In this document: positions 63,783-64,000 of the stretch, in pieces
Numbering within the stretch: position 1 is the stretch's first letter
How the letters are laid out: each line of letters opens with the position of its first letter
Origin: Burkholderiales bacterium
GTDB taxonomy: Bacteria > Pseudomonadota > Gammaproteobacteria > Burkholderiales > Burkholderiaceae_D
Reading direction: 5' to 3'
DNA length: 64,000 nucleotides
Assembly (NCBI GenBank): GCA_016200895.1
Contig: JACQDX010000090.1
Location: 62,001-126,000, forward strand
The notes under the pieces: model-generated
Told to the model about the DNA's origin: nothing
Databases searched by the model: none
The model's input: only the letters and a program-made list of their open reading frames with translations
Translations under genes and position numbers: made by a program

Positions 63783-64000
63783 TTGAACAACGATACTGAA
63801 AACGATACTAAAAACGATTACGCAGATAACGCACCTCAGGAAGAGGACAACAGAATCCGTGAGCCACGCCTGTGGCGTGACAAAGGCTGGACAGCCCAGG
63901 TTATCAAGAATGACGATGATGAAGGCTGGGCCGTTGCCATGATCAAGGACGGCGAGCCTGAACCTGCACTGGTTGGCCCATGGACCATGGGGCGCGATAA
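63783..64000 (+). CDS. Conserved hypothetical protein, N-terminal part (runs off the window)
   Basis: An open frame runs from TTG 63783, with GGGA upstream at a fair distance, to the window end (72 codons). The N-terminus is Asn/Asp-rich and low-complexity (NNDTENDTKNDY). It is followed by a patterned region REPRLWRDKGWTAQVIKNDD, DEGWAVAMIKDGEPEPALVGPWTMGRD, which resembles a short hypothetical family I recall from betaproteobacteria (xxRVWRDxGWTAxVI...VGPWTMGRD). No ATG is available before residue 55, so the TTG start is provisional. Confidence 0.6.
   Translation, partial: MNNDTENDTKNDYADNAPQEEDNRIREPRLWRDKGWTAQVIKNDDDEGWAVAMIKDGEPEPALVGPWTMGRD

Noticed and set aside
1-64000. CRISPR arrays, tRNA/rRNA genes, prophage or complete IS
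   Set aside because: No regularly spaced repeats, cloverleaf-like sequences, phage gene runs or transposase genes were recognised. The short palindromic elements are not CRISPR: they are dispersed and have transposition-type flanks.

Overview
The window reads as a chromosomal segment of a betaproteobacterium, most likely Burkholderiales/Oxalobacteraceae (an Undibacterium- or Herminiimonas-like genome). This is an inference from moderate base composition, the zwf-pgl-hexR order, the yebC-purD-hemF-nadD-rsfS-rlmH-maf-rng housekeeping run, the dnaE-waaL-msbA-waaF run and recalled protein similarity. No 16S gene or other definitive marker is present. No tRNA, rRNA, CRISPR array, prophage or complete insertion sequence was seen.

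Layout. 0-1.8 kb: Entner-Doudoroff/pentose-phosphate entry genes (zwf 3' end, pgl, hexR). 1.8-5.5 kb: iron uptake, with a siderophore receptor and a PepSY membrane protein behind a Fur-box-like site. 5.5-8.7 kb: a lipoprotein, a membrane/SRPBCC-like protein and a desaturase. 9.3-17.4 kb: HDOD protein, ribA, ilvD, fbp, pepN. 17.7-25.2 kb: DUF4136 lipoprotein, DUF1631 protein, a 48-residue membrane protein, quinone oxidoreductase, DMT transporter, HerA-like ATPase. 25.3-32.5 kb: a dense co-directional housekeeping run. 32.6-35.5 kb: an AT-rich stretch with a TylF-like methyltransferase and small unknowns. 35.6-41.3 kb: ackA, a MaoC-phosphotransacetylase fusion and fabI, divergent from a PHA-synthase-like gene. 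41.4-50.6 kb: periplasmic binding protein, then the LPS/dnaE run. 50.9-55.3 kb: a coupled trio of TonB receptor, periplasmic binding protein and diguanylate cyclase. 55.7-64 kb: glnS, a TonB-like protein of unknown role, a beta-lactamase-fold protein with an altered active site, a LysR/DUF1445/DMT module, hsp20, and the start of an unknown gene.

The most interesting non-genic signal is a family of five short palindromic elements (8982, 20895, 39102, 50753, 55335). Four of them share the 16-bp terminal inverted repeat TAGGACTTACGCAAAA (one copy slightly varied) and each is flanked by a perfect 5-bp direct repeat (ATCTA, ATAAA, ATAAA, AATTT). These are hallmarks of a miniature transposable element. 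One copy is a 39-bp internal deletion whose junction lies at a TGCG microhomology. Two copies carry an extra module with strong hairpins that show a paired, compensatory base change. The diverged copy supplies the stop codon of a small membrane-protein gene. A second, unrelated structured repeat lies at 13221-13410.
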